Shown here: piece by piece, positions 1 through 10,176 of the stretch
Layout of the letters: each line of letters starts with the position of its first letter
Position numbering within the stretch: the first letter of the stretch is position 1
NCBI RefSeq assembly: GCF_014695715.1
Contig: NZ_JACJOT010000016.1
Coordinates: 62,001 to 126,000, forward strand
Direction: 5' to 3'
From: Microcoleus sp. FACHB-68
GTDB taxonomy: Bacteria > Cyanobacteriota > Cyanobacteriia > Cyanobacteriales > Oscillatoriaceae
Length of the DNA: 64,000 nt
The notes under the pieces: generated by a model
Database searches by the model: none
Seen by the model: only the letters and a program-made list of their open reading frames with translations
What the model was told of the DNA's origin: nothing
Program-made: the position numbers and the translations under genes

Positions 1-2
1 TC

Positions 3-2378
3 CTTCTGGGTTTGATCGGAGAAGGAACTGGTGTTGCCGCCAAAGTTCTTAAATCAATGGGCGTCAATCTCAAAGACGCTCGTATTGAAGTAGAAAAAAT
101 TATCGGCAGAGGTTCTGGCTTCGTCGCAGTTGAAATTCCTTTTACTCCAAGGGCCAAGCGCGTTCTAGAGCTATCTCTAGAAGAAGCTCGCCAACTCGGA
201 CATAATTATATTGGCACTGAACACCTGCTTTTAGGTCTAATCCGAGAAGGGGAAGGCGTAGCAGCCAGAGTGCTAGAAAACCTGGGAGTGGATCTGTCAA
301 AAGTCCGGACGCAGGTCATTAGAATGCTGGGAGAGACGGCAGAAGTCACCCCAGGCGCGTCTCAGGGGCGCACCAAAACGCCAACACTTGATGAGTTTGG
401 TTCCAACCTGACCCAAATGGCCGCTGACGGCAAACTTGACCCAGTGGTGGGCCGGCAAAAAGAAATTGAACGGGTGATTCAAATTCTCGGTCGCCGTACC
501 AAGAACAACCCTGTGTTAATCGGGGAACCTGGAGTCGGTAAAACTGCCATCGCGGAAGGTCTGGCCCAAAGAATTGCCAATAACGATATTCCTGACATTC
601 TCGAAGACAAGCGGGTTGTCACCCTAGACATTGGCTTGTTGGTAGCCGGCACAAAGTATCGCGGGGAATTTGAGGAACGCCTTAAAAAAATCATGGATGA
701 GATCCGCTCTGCCGGCAATGTCATCCTGGTAATTGACGAGGTGCACACCCTCATCGGTGCAGGTGCGGCAGAAGGGGCTATCGATGCGGCAAACATTCTC
801 AAGCCGGCATTGGCTAGAGGTGAATTGCAGTGCATTGGTGCAACCACCCTAGATGAATACCGCAAGCACATTGAGCGGGATGCCGCCTTAGAACGCCGCT
901 TCCAGCCGGTGATGGTGGGCGAACCAACCGTTGACGAAACCATTGAGATTCTCTACGGGTTGCGTGATCGCTACGAACAACACCATAAGCTCAAGATTTC
1001 TGACGCTGCTCTGGAAGCAGCGGCCAAGCTCTCTGATCGCTACATCAGTGATCGCTACTTGCCTGATAAAGCGATTGACTTGGTAGATGAAGCCGGTTCA
1101 AGAGTGCGGTTAATCAACTCTCAACTGCCACCGGCAGCCAAAGAACTTGATAAAGAACTGCGGCAAGTTCTGAAAGAGAAAGACGACGCCGTTCGCTCTC
1201 AAGACTTTGACCGTGCCGGTGAACTGCGTGATCGTGAAATGGAAATCAAAACAGAAATCCGCGCGATCGCTAACAGCAAAAAGACCGACTCTCCTAAGAG
1301 TGAAGATGCCTCCCCGGTTGTGACCGAAGAAGACATCGCTCAAATTGTTGCCAGCTGGACAGGCGTGCCGGTGAATAAACTCACCGAATCCGAATCCGAG
1401 AAACTGCTGCACATGGAAGATACCCTCCACCAGCGTCTCATCGGTCAGGAAGAAGCCGTCAAAGCTGTCTCTCGTGCCATTCGCCGCGCTCGTGTTGGTC
1501 TGAAGAACCCCAACCGTCCCATTGCCAGCTTTATCTTCTCCGGCCCTACCGGCGTTGGTAAAACCGAGCTAACCAAAGCCTTGGCTACCTACTTCTTCGG
1601 TTCAGAAGAAGCCATGATTCGGCTCGATATGTCGGAATACATGGAACGCCATACCGTTTCCAAACTGATCGGTTCGCCCCCTGGGTATGTCGGTTACAAC
1701 GAAGGTGGCCAGTTAACCGAAGCTGTACGCCGGCGTCCCTACACCGTGGTGCTGTTTGACGAAATCGAAAAAGCCCACCCCGATGTCTTCAATATGCTGC
1801 TGCAAATCCTTGAAGACGGACGCCTTACTGATGCCAAAGGCCGCACGGTGGACTTCAAAAACACCTTGCTGATCATGACCTCCAACATCGGTTCTAAGGT
1901 GATTGAGAAAGGCGGCGGCGGATTGGGCTTTGAATTCTCCGAAAATCAATCGGATGCTCAATACACCCGTATTCGGTCTCTGGTTAACGAAGAACTTAAG
2001 AACTACTTCCGCCCAGAGTTCCTCAACCGTCTCGATGAAATCATCGTCTTCCGCCAGCTGAATATGGACGAAATCAAGGAAATCGCCGATATCATGCTGG
2101 GTGAAGTCTTCAAGCGCCTGACTGAGAAAGGGATCGTCTTGGAAGTTACCGAACGCTTTAAAGAGCGCTTGGTGCAAGAAGGCTACAACCAAAGCTACGG
2201 TGCCAGACCCCTGCGCCGCGCGATCATGCGCTTGCTAGAAGACGTTCTGGCTGAAGAAATTCTGTCAGCACGCATCAAAGATGGCGACACTGCCACTATT
2301 GATGTTGATGATGACGGTCAAGTGAAGGTAGTGCTTGGCCAAAAGCGGGAACTGCTCCCCCAAGCCGCTGAAATGTAA
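3..2378 (+). CDS. clpC: ATP-dependent Clp protease ATP-binding subunit ClpC (5' partial)
   Basis: HSP100/Clp AAA+ unfoldase that feeds substrates to ClpP in the cytosol. The reading frame is already open at the left edge and its first codons read as the end of the first Clp N-domain repeat, so the true start lies outside the window. In order are visible: the second Clp N repeat ([18 protein letters not shown]), a first AAA+ module with Walker [10 protein letters not shown], a UVR-type coiled segment ([16 protein letters not shown]), a second AAA+ module with GPTGVGKTE, and a ClpP-docking loop containing GLGF. The UVR middle segment separates ClpC from ClpA and ClpB. A strong hairpin terminator follows about 50 bp after the stop. 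Confidence 0.97.
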   Translation, partial: LLGLIGEGTGVAAKVLKSMGVNLKDARIEVEKIIGRGSGFVAVEIPFTPRAKRVLELSLEEARQLGHNYIGTEHLLLGLIREGEGVAARVLENLGVDLSKVRTQVIRMLGETAEVTPGASQGRTKTPTLDEFGSNLTQMAADGKLDPVVGRQKEIERVIQILGRRTKNNPVLIGEPGVGKTAIAEGLAQRIANNDIPDILEDKRVVTLDIGLLVAGTKYRGEFEERLKKIMDEIRSAGNVILVIDEVHTLIGAGAAEGAIDAANILKPALARGELQCIGATTLDEYRKHIERDAALERRFQPVMVGEPTVDETIEILYGLRDRYEQHHKLKISDAALEAAAKLSDRYISDRYLPDKAIDLVDEAGSRVRLINSQLPPAAKELDKELRQVLKEKDDAVRSQDFDRAGELRDREMEIKTEIRAIANSKKTDSPKSEDASPVVTEEDIAQIVASWTGVPVNKLTESESEKLLHMEDTLHQRLIGQEEAVKAVSRAIRRARVGLKNPNRPIASFIFSGPTGVGKTELTKALATYFFGSEEAMIRLDMSEYMERHTVSKLIGSPPGYVGYNEGGQLTEAVRRRPYTVVLFDEIEKAHPDVFNMLLQILEDGRLTDAKGRTVDFKNTLLIMTSNIGSKVIEKGGGGLGFEFSENQSDAQYTRIRSLVNEELKNYFRPEFLNRLDEIIVFRQLNMDEIKEIADIMLGEVFKRLTEKGIVLEVTERFKERLVQEGYNQSYGARPLRRAIMRLLEDVLAEEILSARIKDGDTATIDVDDDGQVKVVLGQKRELLPQAAEM

Positions 2379-2428
2379 CATTGCCGGTGGCTAATTCCTA
2401 ATCGTTAAGCAATTTGATTCAATAAAAA

Positions 2429-2461
2429 GCGGTAGAGAAGATTCATCTCTACCGCCTTTTT
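2429..2461 (+). terminator. Rho-independent terminator of clpC
   Basis: A perfect 10-bp stem, GCGGTAGAGA paired with TCTCTACCGC, closes a 7-base loop and is followed by C and a run of T. It lies between clpC and the signal peptidase gene. Confidence 0.9.
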
Positions 2462-2617
2462 ATATGGGTTGCGGTTGCTGCCAGCTTGTCGCTTGATGGA
2501 TAAGAGCGCAATTCAAGCTAAAATGCCAGAGCTGCTGGGTGCTGTCTGCAACAGAGGCCGGCCCAAAAAGTTTAGGCACACCTTCACAGAACGGGAGTAA
2601 CCTTAAAGGAGGATTTG

Positions 2618-3190
2618 ATGGCATTTGATGAAAAAAATTGGGAAACTTCTCCATTTTGGGTGCGAGTGTGGCGCAAGCAGCGCGAAAATATTCAAATTTT
2701 AGTCATTGCGCTCGTTTTAGCCTTTTCGATTCGCACCTTTGTGGCAGAACCGCGCTACATCCCGTCAGATTCAATGCTGCCAACTCTGTTAATGGGTGAT
2801 CGCCTCGTCGTAGAAAAAATTTCCTATCACTTTCGGCCACCAGCGAGCGGCGATATTATTGTCTTTGCTCCACCCCCAGCGCTGCAAAAAGAGGGGTACG
2901 ACAAAGATCAAGCTTTTATTAAACGAGTGATCGGTGAACCGGGTCAAATTCTTAAGATCCAAGATGGCCAAGTTTATCTGAATGACTCTCCCTTAATGGA
3001 AGATTACATCGCCCAACCGCCGGACTATAACTGGGGACCCCAGCCGGTTCCTGAGAATGAATTCTTTGTCATGGGAGATAACCGTAATAACAGTAACGAC
3101 TCTCATATTTGGGGGTTTCTGCCAAAACAAAATATTATTGGCCGTGCTTGGCTTCGCTTTTGGCCTTTCAGCCGACTTGGTCGAGTTTGA
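2618..3190 (+). CDS. lepB: Signal peptidase I
   Basis: Membrane serine protease (family S26) that removes signal peptides at the outer face of the membrane. The 190-residue protein has one N-terminal transmembrane segment (about residues 27-42), then the catalytic box PSDSMLPTL with nucleophile Ser52, the general base in FIKRVIGEPG (Lys102) and the conserved GDNRNNSNDSH box near the C-terminus. The ATG at 2618 is preferred over the in-frame TTG just before it because AAAGGAGG lies about 5 bases upstream. Length and motif spacing are normal for cyanobacterial type I signal peptidases. The gene stands alone behind the clpC terminator. Confidence 0.96.
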   Translation: MAFDEKNWETSPFWVRVWRKQRENIQILVIALVLAFSIRTFVAEPRYIPSDSMLPTLLMGDRLVVEKISYHFRPPASGDIIVFAPPPALQKEGYDKDQAFIKRVIGEPGQILKIQDGQVYLNDSPLMEDYIAQPPDYNWGPQPVPENEFFVMGDNRNNSNDSHIWGFLPKQNIIGRAWLRFWPFSRLGRV

Positions 3191-3447
3191 TAGGTTGGCT
3201 TTGTCAACTTTAGCAATGTCAAGGTCAACCCTTGTGAAGAAACATAAGAAATGAAGAATTTGCTTTTCTTGAGGGAAAAAGTGCGCTAGGCCCACCTTTA
3301 GGCACTCAGCTTGAGTGTTGAGAAGTAGGGCTTTCCACACCCGCTCAGTTGAATCAAAACCTGGCACTGCACTAGAATAAGACTAGGAAAATTCAGCTAC
3401 AGCGGGACTTCCCACCTAGTCATTAAGTCAATTGGGTGGACTTAGCA

Positions 3448-3771
3448 ATGGGATTTTTTGATTCAGAAATTGTTCAGCAAGAAGCCAAGCAGTTGTTTGA
3501 GGACTATCAAGCTCTCATACAACTGGGAGGTAACTACGGCAAATTTGACCGAGAGGGCAAAAAGCTCTACATCGATCAAATGGAAGCTATGATGGAGCGC
3601 TATCGAATTTTTATGAAGCGCTTTGAATTGTCAGAAGACTTCATGGCTCAAATGACAGTAGAGCAGCTGAAGACGCAGCTAAATCAATTTGGCATGACGC
3701 CTCAGCAAATGTTTGATCAGATGCACTTTACTCTAGAGCGGATGAAGGCTGAGCTGGAAAAGCAAACCTGA
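3448..3771 (+). CDS. DUF1825 family protein
   Basis: Conserved small cyanobacterial protein of unknown function, 107 residues from the ATG at 3448 (a GTG four codons earlier is the alternative). The protein is acidic and predicted almost entirely alpha-helical, with a Met-rich middle (DQMEAMMERYRIFMKRFELS) and no signal peptide or membrane segment. I recognise the family from its N-terminus (MGFFDSEIVQQEAKQLFEDY). It converges with the penicillin-binding protein gene downstream. Soluble location is an inference; no function is claimed. Confidence 0.88.
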   Translation: MGFFDSEIVQQEAKQLFEDYQALIQLGGNYGKFDREGKKLYIDQMEAMMERYRIFMKRFELSEDFMAQMTVEQLKTQLNQFGMTPQQMFDQMHFTLERMKAELEKQT

Positions 3772-3772
3772 A

Positions 3773-3858
3773 GATTTTAGATTTTAGATTGGGGCTAAGC
3801 GCTTGAACCCAACGGCTGTTGGCAGTAACGTAGATCCTCTAATCCAAAATCTAAAATC
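3773..3858. repeat. Inverted repeat between convergent genes
   Basis: GATTTTAGATTTT at 3773-3785 is the exact reverse complement of 3846-3858, separated by about 60 bases. It lies between convergent DUF1825 and penicillin-binding protein genes. It may act as a bidirectional transcription end or may simply be two inverted copies of a simple AT-rich dispersed word. Confidence 0.6.
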
Positions 3859-3874
3859 CTAACTCCAGGTTCCT

Positions 3875-5791
3875 TTAATTTGGAGAGGGTGGCTCAAAGT
3901 CGGAAGCAGGTTTGAAGTATTGCACCGGCTCATTTCGTAGCGCTTGCAGCATAAAATCACGCCATACCGGCGCAACAAATCCACCACCTGTAGATCCCGA
4001 TACCAAGGGAGTGTAATCATCATTACCCACCCAAACGGAAACAGATAGCTGCGGCACATACCCGACAAACCAAATATCCCGTTCGGAAGAAGTTGTCCCT
4101 GTTTTACCGGCTGCCGGTCGTCCTATTTGGGCTGAAGTTGCCGTCCCTTGGTAAATAACCCCTTGCAGGACACTGTTCACAGAAGCCGATGCCCACGGAT
4201 CGAGGAGCAGCTTGGGTTTAGGCGTGTTATCTAGCAACACATTGCCGCTACTATCCGTTACTTGAACAATAAATGTGGTCTCCGAATGCCAGCCATTGTT
4301 CGCAAACGTGGCAAAGGCACCAGCCATTTCCAGTGGAGTCAGATCCACAGCGCCCAAAGGCAAAGAAACCACCGGCTCGATCGGACTTTTAATGCCCAGA
4401 ATCCGGCAAACCTCAATCACCTTATTCAGCCCCACATCCTGGCCGATCTTGACAGCCGGCACATTAAGTGAAACTTCCAGCGCCCTACGAATGCTCACGG
4501 CTCCTGAGTAGCCGCCGCCGTAGTTTCTGGGGGAGTAATAATCGTCCCCATCTGGATAGCTCACCGGCGAGTCATACACGATAGACTCTGGGCCGTATCT
4601 GCCGCTAGCAAAAGCCGTGTAGTAAACAAATGGCTTAAATGCCGAGCCGGGTTGGCGCTGGGCTTGGACGGCACGGTTGTATTGGCTTTTCCCGTAATCA
4701 ACGCCCCCCACCATTGCCTTCACAAAGTGAGTACGGGGGTCAACTGCCACCAAAGCCATTTGATCCGCATAAACCTGGTAGTAAAGCCGATCATGCCAAT
4801 CGCGTACCGTTTCTTCCGCGATGCGCTGTAGTTTGAGGTCAATGGTGGTTTGAACCCGCATCCCCCCTTTCACAACTGCATCCCGGCCAAAGCGCTTCGT
4901 TAACTCTTGAACCACTGCCTGGGTAACATAAGGCACCTTACTACCTGGAAACGAAGTAATTTTCCCGATTCCGAGCGGTTGTTTGCGGGCAGTAGCTTCC
5001 TCTTCAGCCGTGATCCACTTCAGCTCTTTCATCCGATTCAGGACAACTGCCTGCCGTTGTTTGGCCCGCTGATAGTTGACAAAAGGACTGTAATCTTCGG
5101 GTGCCTGAACCAGGCCGGCCATCATCGCCGCTTCAGCCAAATTTAACTTAGAAGCAGACTTATTAAAATAACTGCGGGATGCTGTTTCAACTCCGTATAA
5201 GTTGTGACCCCAATAAACCTGATTTAGGTAGAGTTCTAAAATCTGGTCTTTTTTAAAAATTTGCTCTAGACGGATGGCCAGCACAGCTTCAGCGGCCTTA
5301 CGGCTGACAGCCTGTTTGGGAGACAGGAAAAGATTTTTCACCAGCTGCATGGTGATGGTTGAACCCCCTTCAACCGTTTTACCCTCCTCCATGTTTTTCA
5401 CAAAGGCACGCAACACCCCGCCTGGGTTAAGACCGTGGTGGGAGTAGAAGTGGCTATCTTCTATTGCTAAAATCGCCCGCTTGAGATCCGGAGAGATTTT
5501 GTTGAGCGGCACCACTTCGCGATTTGCTTCATCATGGATACTGGTCAGCTGGGTGCCATTAATGTCGTAGATGTGAGTAGTTTCCGTGGGTGTGTAGTTG
5601 CGTAAAACTCTCACATCTGGCAGATTCCGGAAGCTGATCGCCAAGCCAACCAGTCCCCCGGCTACCACGGAACTGGCCAGCATTGTAATACCAAGCAGCG
5701 TTCCTGCTGTTACTTTGCTGACACCCTGAACAAAATTAAATACCGGTGCTGGGTTTCTCGGTGGTTCTTGTCTAATTGTGTTAGTTGACAC
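3875..5791 (-). CDS. Class A penicillin-binding protein (PBP1A-type)
   Basis: Bifunctional peptidoglycan synthase of 638 residues. A single N-terminal membrane anchor (about residues 28-53) precedes a GT51 glycosyltransferase domain with the catalytic Glu in EDSHFYSHHG (Glu111) and the signatures EGGSTITMQLVKN and RKAAEAVLAIRLE. The transpeptidase domain carries SxxK at Ser383-Lys386 (GSAFKP), SxN at Ser441-Asn443 (SLN) and KTG at 563-565. All catalytic motifs are intact. The start is a GTG preceded by GAGGACG; no nearer ATG fits. It is monocistronic in appearance, divergent from tyrS, and acts on the periplasmic side of the membrane. Confidence 0.95.
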   Translation of the reverse strand: MSTNTIRQEPPRNPAPVFNFVQGVSKVTAGTLLGITMLASSVVAGGLVGLAISFRNLPDVRVLRNYTPTETTHIYDINGTQLTSIHDEANREVVPLNKISPDLKRAILAIEDSHFYSHHGLNPGGVLRAFVKNMEEGKTVEGGSTITMQLVKNLFLSPKQAVSRKAAEAVLAIRLEQIFKKDQILELYLNQVYWGHNLYGVETASRSYFNKSASKLNLAEAAMMAGLVQAPEDYSPFVNYQRAKQRQAVVLNRMKELKWITAEEEATARKQPLGIGKITSFPGSKVPYVTQAVVQELTKRFGRDAVVKGGMRVQTTIDLKLQRIAEETVRDWHDRLYYQVYADQMALVAVDPRTHFVKAMVGGVDYGKSQYNRAVQAQRQPGSAFKPFVYYTAFASGRYGPESIVYDSPVSYPDGDDYYSPRNYGGGYSGAVSIRRALEVSLNVPAVKIGQDVGLNKVIEVCRILGIKSPIEPVVSLPLGAVDLTPLEMAGAFATFANNGWHSETTFIVQVTDSSGNVLLDNTPKPKLLLDPWASASVNSVLQGVIYQGTATSAQIGRPAAGKTGTTSSERDIWFVGYVPQLSVSVWVGNDDYTPLVSGSTGGGFVAPVWRDFMLQALRNEPVQYFKPASDFEPPSPN

Positions 5792-6150
5792 GGCGATTTC
5801 ACGTCCTCAACGAAAAAGGCTTAATCTGAAAAGCTTGTTTGGGCGAGATGTTCTCCAGAGATTTTAGTTTGAGTGCACTCCCTACCGGCAGTCAAACCTG
5901 GCTTTCCCCCTGTTGTAGTAATTTCACCACCACCAGTAGAGCCATCAGGACAGAAAAGGGTGCAGATTAACCTTACTCTATAAATTGAAAGGTGCGTCAA
6001 GACACACTCCAAAGTTTTTTAGGCCGGCATGGATATTTCTGCAACTTTTGCATATAGTAATCTGGCTGTTCGACTTTTTAAAGGTTAGGGATCTGGGGAA
6101 AACTCGTTCTCTTGCCTAATAACTGCTATATCCAAAGGATTTTTATTTCA
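5792..6150. other. Divergent intergenic region, PBP / tyrS
   Basis: About 360 bp that must hold the promoters of both divergent genes. No hairpin, repeat or conserved small ORF stands out; a 63-codon minus-strand open frame here has no recognisable content. Confidence 0.5.
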
Positions 6151-7467
6151 GTGAGTGTAACCAATCAAGTTGTGAATTTGCAAACTCAGCTTTCAAATCA
6201 ACCGTACAGTCAATCCCTTAGCGCTCACCCATCTTTCCAAAGCGGGGGAAGTGAGGGGGGTGCGGCTCCAGACGTTTCCTGGCTGCGCCGGGGTGTGAGT
6301 GAAATTTTTCCCAATGCGCCAAATTCTGAGAATCCCGATGAAAATCTGATGCGCCGGCTTAGCGGTTCCCGGCCTTTGCGGGTGAAGTTCGGGATTGACG
6401 CCACCGGCGCTGATATTCATCTGGGTCACAGTATTCCGATGCGTAAGCTTCGAGCTTTCCAAGATGCCGGTCACACTGCAGTGCTAATAATAGGAGATTT
6501 TACCGCTAGAATTGGCGATCCGACCGGCAAATCGGAAGTACGTCAGCAACTCAGTATCGAGCAAGTCCACCAAAATGCCCAAACTTATCTCAGCCAAGTT
6601 CGGCCTATTCTGGATTTTGACACACCGGGCCGTTTAGAAATTCGCTATAACTCAGAATGGCTCTCTAAGCTGGAGCTGGCCCAAACGATGGAACTGCTCG
6701 CAACCATGACTGTTGGTCAAATGCTGGCCAAAGAAGGATTTGCTGAACGCTACGAGAAAGAAAACCCGATTTACATCCATGAATTTCTCTACCCCTTAAT
6801 GCAAGGCTATGATTCCGTGGCTGTGGAAGCCGACGTAGAACTGGGAGGAAGTGACCAAAAATTTAATATTGCGGTGGGGCGAGACCTGCAACGACATTTT
6901 GGCCAAAAGCCTCAATTTGGCTTGCTAATGCCGATTTTGTTGGGAACTGATGGCGTTCAAAAAATGTCCAAGTCCCTCGGCAACTATGTGGCCTTATCCG
7001 AAGACCCCTTGACCATGTATTCTAAGCTCGAAAAAATTCCCGATCAGCAGATAGAATCATATTTTGAGCTATTGACAAATTTACCGCTTAATGGGTTGCC
7101 GGAAAATCCCCGCGAACGGCAAAAACTTCTCGCCCTGGATATTGTCACTCAGTATCACGGCACAGAAGCCGCCCAGCAGGCCCAGCAGGCAGCGCTGACC
7201 TTAGTCCAAGGAGATGCTAAGCAAGCCGATGCTGTCCCGGAATTCTCCTTAGAGTCGGTGCAGTTTCCCGCCAAACTGTTTTATATTCTCAGTGCGAGTG
7301 GGTTGTGCCAAACGGGTAACGATGCCCGCCGGCAGATTCAAGGTGGGGCTGTGCGGCTGGATGGTGAACGCGTTGAGGATATTAACTGCGCCTTCGAGCA
7401 GCGAGCTGAGCTGCATGGTAAGGTTTTGCAAGTCGGGAAAAAGAAGTTTGTGCGGTTAGTTCCGTAA
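6151..7467 (+). CDS. tyrS: Tyrosyl-tRNA synthetase
   Basis: Class I aminoacyl-tRNA synthetase that charges tRNA-Tyr. The catalytic domain has the HIGH-type motif HLGHS and the KMSKS loop [10 protein letters not shown]; a C-terminal S4 RNA-binding domain occupies roughly the last 70 residues ([20 protein letters not shown]). The frame is open back to a TTG at 6112, but the GTG at 6151 is preferred because AAAGGA lies 11 bases upstream. The N-terminal stretch before [12 protein letters not shown] is longer and less conserved than usual, so the exact start is uncertain. The enzyme resembles the TyrZ-like branch with HLGHS rather than the classical E. coli type. Confidence 0.95.
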   Translation: MSVTNQVVNLQTQLSNQPYSQSLSAHPSFQSGGSEGGAAPDVSWLRRGVSEIFPNAPNSENPDENLMRRLSGSRPLRVKFGIDATGADIHLGHSIPMRKLRAFQDAGHTAVLIIGDFTARIGDPTGKSEVRQQLSIEQVHQNAQTYLSQVRPILDFDTPGRLEIRYNSEWLSKLELAQTMELLATMTVGQMLAKEGFAERYEKENPIYIHEFLYPLMQGYDSVAVEADVELGGSDQKFNIAVGRDLQRHFGQKPQFGLLMPILLGTDGVQKMSKSLGNYVALSEDPLTMYSKLEKIPDQQIESYFELLTNLPLNGLPENPRERQKLLALDIVTQYHGTEAAQQAQQAALTLVQGDAKQADAVPEFSLESVQFPAKLFYILSASGLCQTGNDARRQIQGGAVRLDGERVEDINCAFEQRAELHGKVLQVGKKKFVRLVP

Positions 7468-7469
7468 TG

Positions 7470-7563
7470 GGGATTGGGGCATAGCTCAAGGCTTCGCCAA
7501 CAAGAACGGTAGGGGCATTGGTCTTATCCATAAGCTCTACAGTTGCAGCCATGCCCCAATCCC
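7470..7563. repeat. Long-loop 13-bp inverted repeat after tyrS
   Basis: GGGATTGGGGCAT at 7470-7482 is exactly complementary to 7551-7563 across a 68-base loop. It fills the gap between tyrS and pyrF. There is no T run, so a classical terminator is unlikely. Confidence 0.65.
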
Positions 7564-7587
7564 AAAATGTAGCAGTGAAAACACCAA

Positions 7588-8310
7588 ATGGTATCAGTAT
7601 CAGACCGCATCATTGTTCCTTTAGATGTGCCGGCAGAGGCGGCAGCGATAGCGCTGGTTGAGTCGCTGCCGCTCGTTTCGTTTTGGAAAGTTGGGTTAGA
7701 GCTTTTTGTCAGCGCCGGCCCTAGTATTTTGTCTCAGTTAAAAGACCGGCAAAAGCGGATTTTTCTGGATTTGAAGTTTCACGACATTCCAAATACGGTT
7801 GCCGGTGCTTGTCGGGCGGCGGGGAGTTACGGGGTCGATTTACTGACAGTTCACGCGAGTGCCGGTCGTCAGGCGCTAAAGGCGGCGCAAACCGCTGTGG
7901 AAGAAGGTGCTGCTGCAACGGGACAGCAACCTCCTAATGTAATCGCAATTACTCTGCTAACGAGTCTGTCGTCGCGGGATTTGGCGTTCGATTTGAAAGT
8001 TCCTTTGGAATTACCGGAGTATGCTTTGCAAATGGCGATTTTAGCCCAAGAAAGTGGTCTTGCCGGCGCGGTTTGCTCACCTCAAGAGGTGGAAAATCTC
8101 AGACAAGTTTGTGGGGATGATTTTCTGTTAGTTTGTCCGGGGGTTCGTCCGGTGTGGGCAGAGGCGGGCGATCAGCGGCGATCAATGACGCCAAGGGATG
8201 CTGTGGCTGCCGGTGCTGATTATCTTGTGATCGGGCGTCCAATTACTGCCTCTGCCGATCCGTCGGCTGCTTTTGAGCGAATTTGTGAAGAAATTTCGGC
8301 GATTGCATAA
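7588..8310 (+). CDS. pyrF: Orotidine 5'-phosphate decarboxylase
   Basis: Last step of de novo UMP synthesis (OMP to UMP plus CO2). The 240-residue TIM-barrel protein carries the diagnostic motif [10 protein letters not shown], giving the catalytic Asp61, Lys63 and Asp66, an early substrate-binding IIVPLDVP strand and the C-terminal phosphate-binding segment YLVIGRPI. Length is typical of the bacterial group I enzyme. It follows tyrS on the same strand, separated by a large inverted repeat, and is followed closely by an exported protein. Confidence 0.96.
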   Translation: MVSVSDRIIVPLDVPAEAAAIALVESLPLVSFWKVGLELFVSAGPSILSQLKDRQKRIFLDLKFHDIPNTVAGACRAAGSYGVDLLTVHASAGRQALKAAQTAVEEGAAATGQQPPNVIAITLLTSLSSRDLAFDLKVPLELPEYALQMAILAQESGLAGAVCSPQEVENLRQVCGDDFLLVCPGVRPVWAEAGDQRRSMTPRDAVAAGADYLVIGRPITASADPSAAFERICEEISAIA

Positions 8311-8368
8311 TCGACTGCCGGTGGAAACGCTAAAAGGTAGAAAGCAAACTGTTAAAGGCAAGAGAAAG

Positions 8369-8962
8369 ATGTTCTTTCTTGTGCCTTTTTACTGTTTACT
8401 ATTTACTTGGCCTATCGAATCAACCTTTGCCGCCGAATTTATTAGCAAAAAGCCACAACCTCCATCCGAAAATTCCAATTTTGTTTGCCAAACTGCTGAG
8501 TTAGAACCACTTTTTAATCGGCTGATTGTAGATTTACCGAGTTATGCAAATCGCGTGATTCAACGCTCTCGCAGTGTTGGTGTGACAGAGGGGCTGAGTT
8601 ATGTGATTATAGCGGGATTTCCAGAGTATGAACCTTTACCGCTTGGCCCCGGACGTTCTCCTAAAAGCGCTTCCTTAGATATTGGTGAGCCGGTAGAGCC
8701 ATCTTCTGACGAACCCCGCCAAGTTTTTATTAGTACCCTTGAGCGGAATTATGCCACCGGCACGTTGGTAGAATTACAGCATTACCACTGGGTGTTTCTA
8801 ACTAAAACTCAAAGTGGCTGGCGCTTGGCGATGATGTTTTCCCGACTGGGTACTTATCCGGCAGGAAAACCGCCCTTACCGCCACGAGATAGCAGTACCG
8901 GCGTTATTGCTCAGGCTATTAATACTTGGCTGCGAGACTGTCGCGCCGGTGTGATCCGATAA
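8369..8962 (+). CDS. Exported protein of unknown function
   Basis: A 197-residue protein that I do not recognise. From the ATG at 8369 it begins with a hydrophobic signal-like segment (MFFLVPFYCLLFTWPIESTF) and a plausible cleavage after FAA, suggesting export. The frame is open upstream and overlaps the end of pyrF, but the upstream part is unlike a protein start and a purine-rich AAAGGCAAGAGAAAG precedes 8369. The mature part has two Cys (FVCQTAEL near the start and LRDCRAGVIR at the end) that could form a disulfide, and a Trp-containing core (HYHWVFLTKTQSGWRLAMMF). It probably follows pyrF in one transcript. Confidence 0.75.
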   Translation: MFFLVPFYCLLFTWPIESTFAAEFISKKPQPPSENSNFVCQTAELEPLFNRLIVDLPSYANRVIQRSRSVGVTEGLSYVIIAGFPEYEPLPLGPGRSPKSASLDIGEPVEPSSDEPRQVFISTLERNYATGTLVELQHYHWVFLTKTQSGWRLAMMFSRLGTYPAGKPPLPPRDSSTGVIAQAINTWLRDCRAGVIR

Positions 8963-9504
8963 CTGAATTTAGCAGCTCATAGCGCCAGTAAGAAAGGTCA
9001 ACCGGGCGAGCTGGGAAAAGAACAAAACTTAACAGGAAATTATTTGGTATAAACATAGAGGGTTTTCGCACTAAGTATTTTTACTCTTTACAATGCTTTT
9101 TAACAATGACTAGGATAAAGCGCAGGACATGGCCTGCGTTCCAGTCCGTAATACATCGAGGAAAAAAGCCGGCTACTCATAAAAACTTTTAGTAATGACT
9201 CAACAGAGATAGGTAAAGTCGTGCGTAAATTCTTGAAGTCAACCGGATGAACACAAAACTTAGTGGCTTCATTAAGTGTTATTTACTTTACGGTAAACCA
9301 CGCTAAACCTTCACCACTATCCATGTAAAAAATTCTTAATTGCTGTTCAACTATTCTCCACATAGTCCGAATTACTTAGCTACTAACTGTAGCAGATTGC
9401 ATTCTTTTGCTATTTGCAGAAAAAATCCAAATTCGATGGAACAAATTTGAAATTTATTTCAAATTTGTGTGCTTTTTGTTTGCTATTAACAGGAGGAAAA
9501 ACAC
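8963..9504. other. Intergenic region upstream of the TerD cluster
   Basis: About 540 bp with no coding content that I can see. A small palindrome CGCAGG-acatgg-CCTGCG sits at 9121-9138. The last 100 bases are AT-rich, and a consensus AGGAGG lies at 9491-9496, just before the first terD. The promoter of the cluster should lie here. Confidence 0.5.
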
Positions 9505-10080
9505 ATGGCAGTTTCACTAGCTAAAGGACAACGAGTATCACTTGAAAAAGTTGCACCTGGCCTAACAGAGGTCTTGATTGGACTCGGATGGGACGTTAAA
9601 GCTACAGACACAGGTTACGACTTTGATTTAGACTCGTCAGTATTCATGTTAGGTGCCAACGATAAACTTATTTCTGACAACCACTTTATTTTTTACAATA
9701 ATCTTACAAGTCCCGACCCTGATAAATCACTTCAGCACCTGGGAGACAACCTTACGGGTTTAGGTGAGGGAGACGATGAAGTTATCAAAGTTAATCTCAA
9801 CAAAGTTCCAAGCAACGTTCAAAAAATCGTTGTTACTGTCACTATCCACGAAGCACAGCAACGCGGTCAAAATTTTGGTCAAATACGAAATGCTTTCGTC
9901 CGGGTTGTTAATGCTCAGACAAAACAGGAAGCAATCCGTTACGACCTTGTAGAAGACTACTCGATAGAGACAGCATTAATCATGGCTGAACTCTACCGTA
10001 AAGATGGTGAATGGCGGCTCAATGCTGTGGGAGCCGGCTATCAAGGTGGCTTGCAAGCACTACTTGATCGCTATAGCTAA
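9505..10080 (+). CDS. TerD family protein (copy 1)
   Basis: TerD-domain protein of 191 residues, the first of four consecutive TerD genes. TerD proteins bind calcium and belong to the tellurite/stress resistance (ter) systems; they act in the cytosol or at the membrane surface. Seen here: the N-terminal LAKGQRVSLEKVAPGL strand, GLGWD, DFDLDSSVFMLGAND and the acidic loop GDNLTGLGEGDDE, the expected Ca-binding region, and the C-terminal GEWRLNAVGAGY. A perfect AGGAGG 8 bases before the ATG indicates strong translation. The whole block is visibly AT-richer than the flanking genes. Confidence 0.92.
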   Translation: MAVSLAKGQRVSLEKVAPGLTEVLIGLGWDVKATDTGYDFDLDSSVFMLGANDKLISDNHFIFYNNLTSPDPDKSLQHLGDNLTGLGEGDDEVIKVNLNKVPSNVQKIVVTVTIHEAQQRGQNFGQIRNAFVRVVNAQTKQEAIRYDLVEDYSIETALIMAELYRKDGEWRLNAVGAGYQGGLQALLDRYS

Positions 10081-10176
10081 AATTCAGAACCAACCCTGAA
10101 TAAATGTTGTTGCGAACGACTAGCCAATCAAGTAACTGAAAAACATTACTAACTCAATATATCTAGGATAATTTAG

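Noticed and set aside
479-943. Long minus-strand open frame inside clpC
   Set aside because: It lies opposite a clearly conserved coding frame and its translation has no family-like features; it is a shadow of biased codon use.
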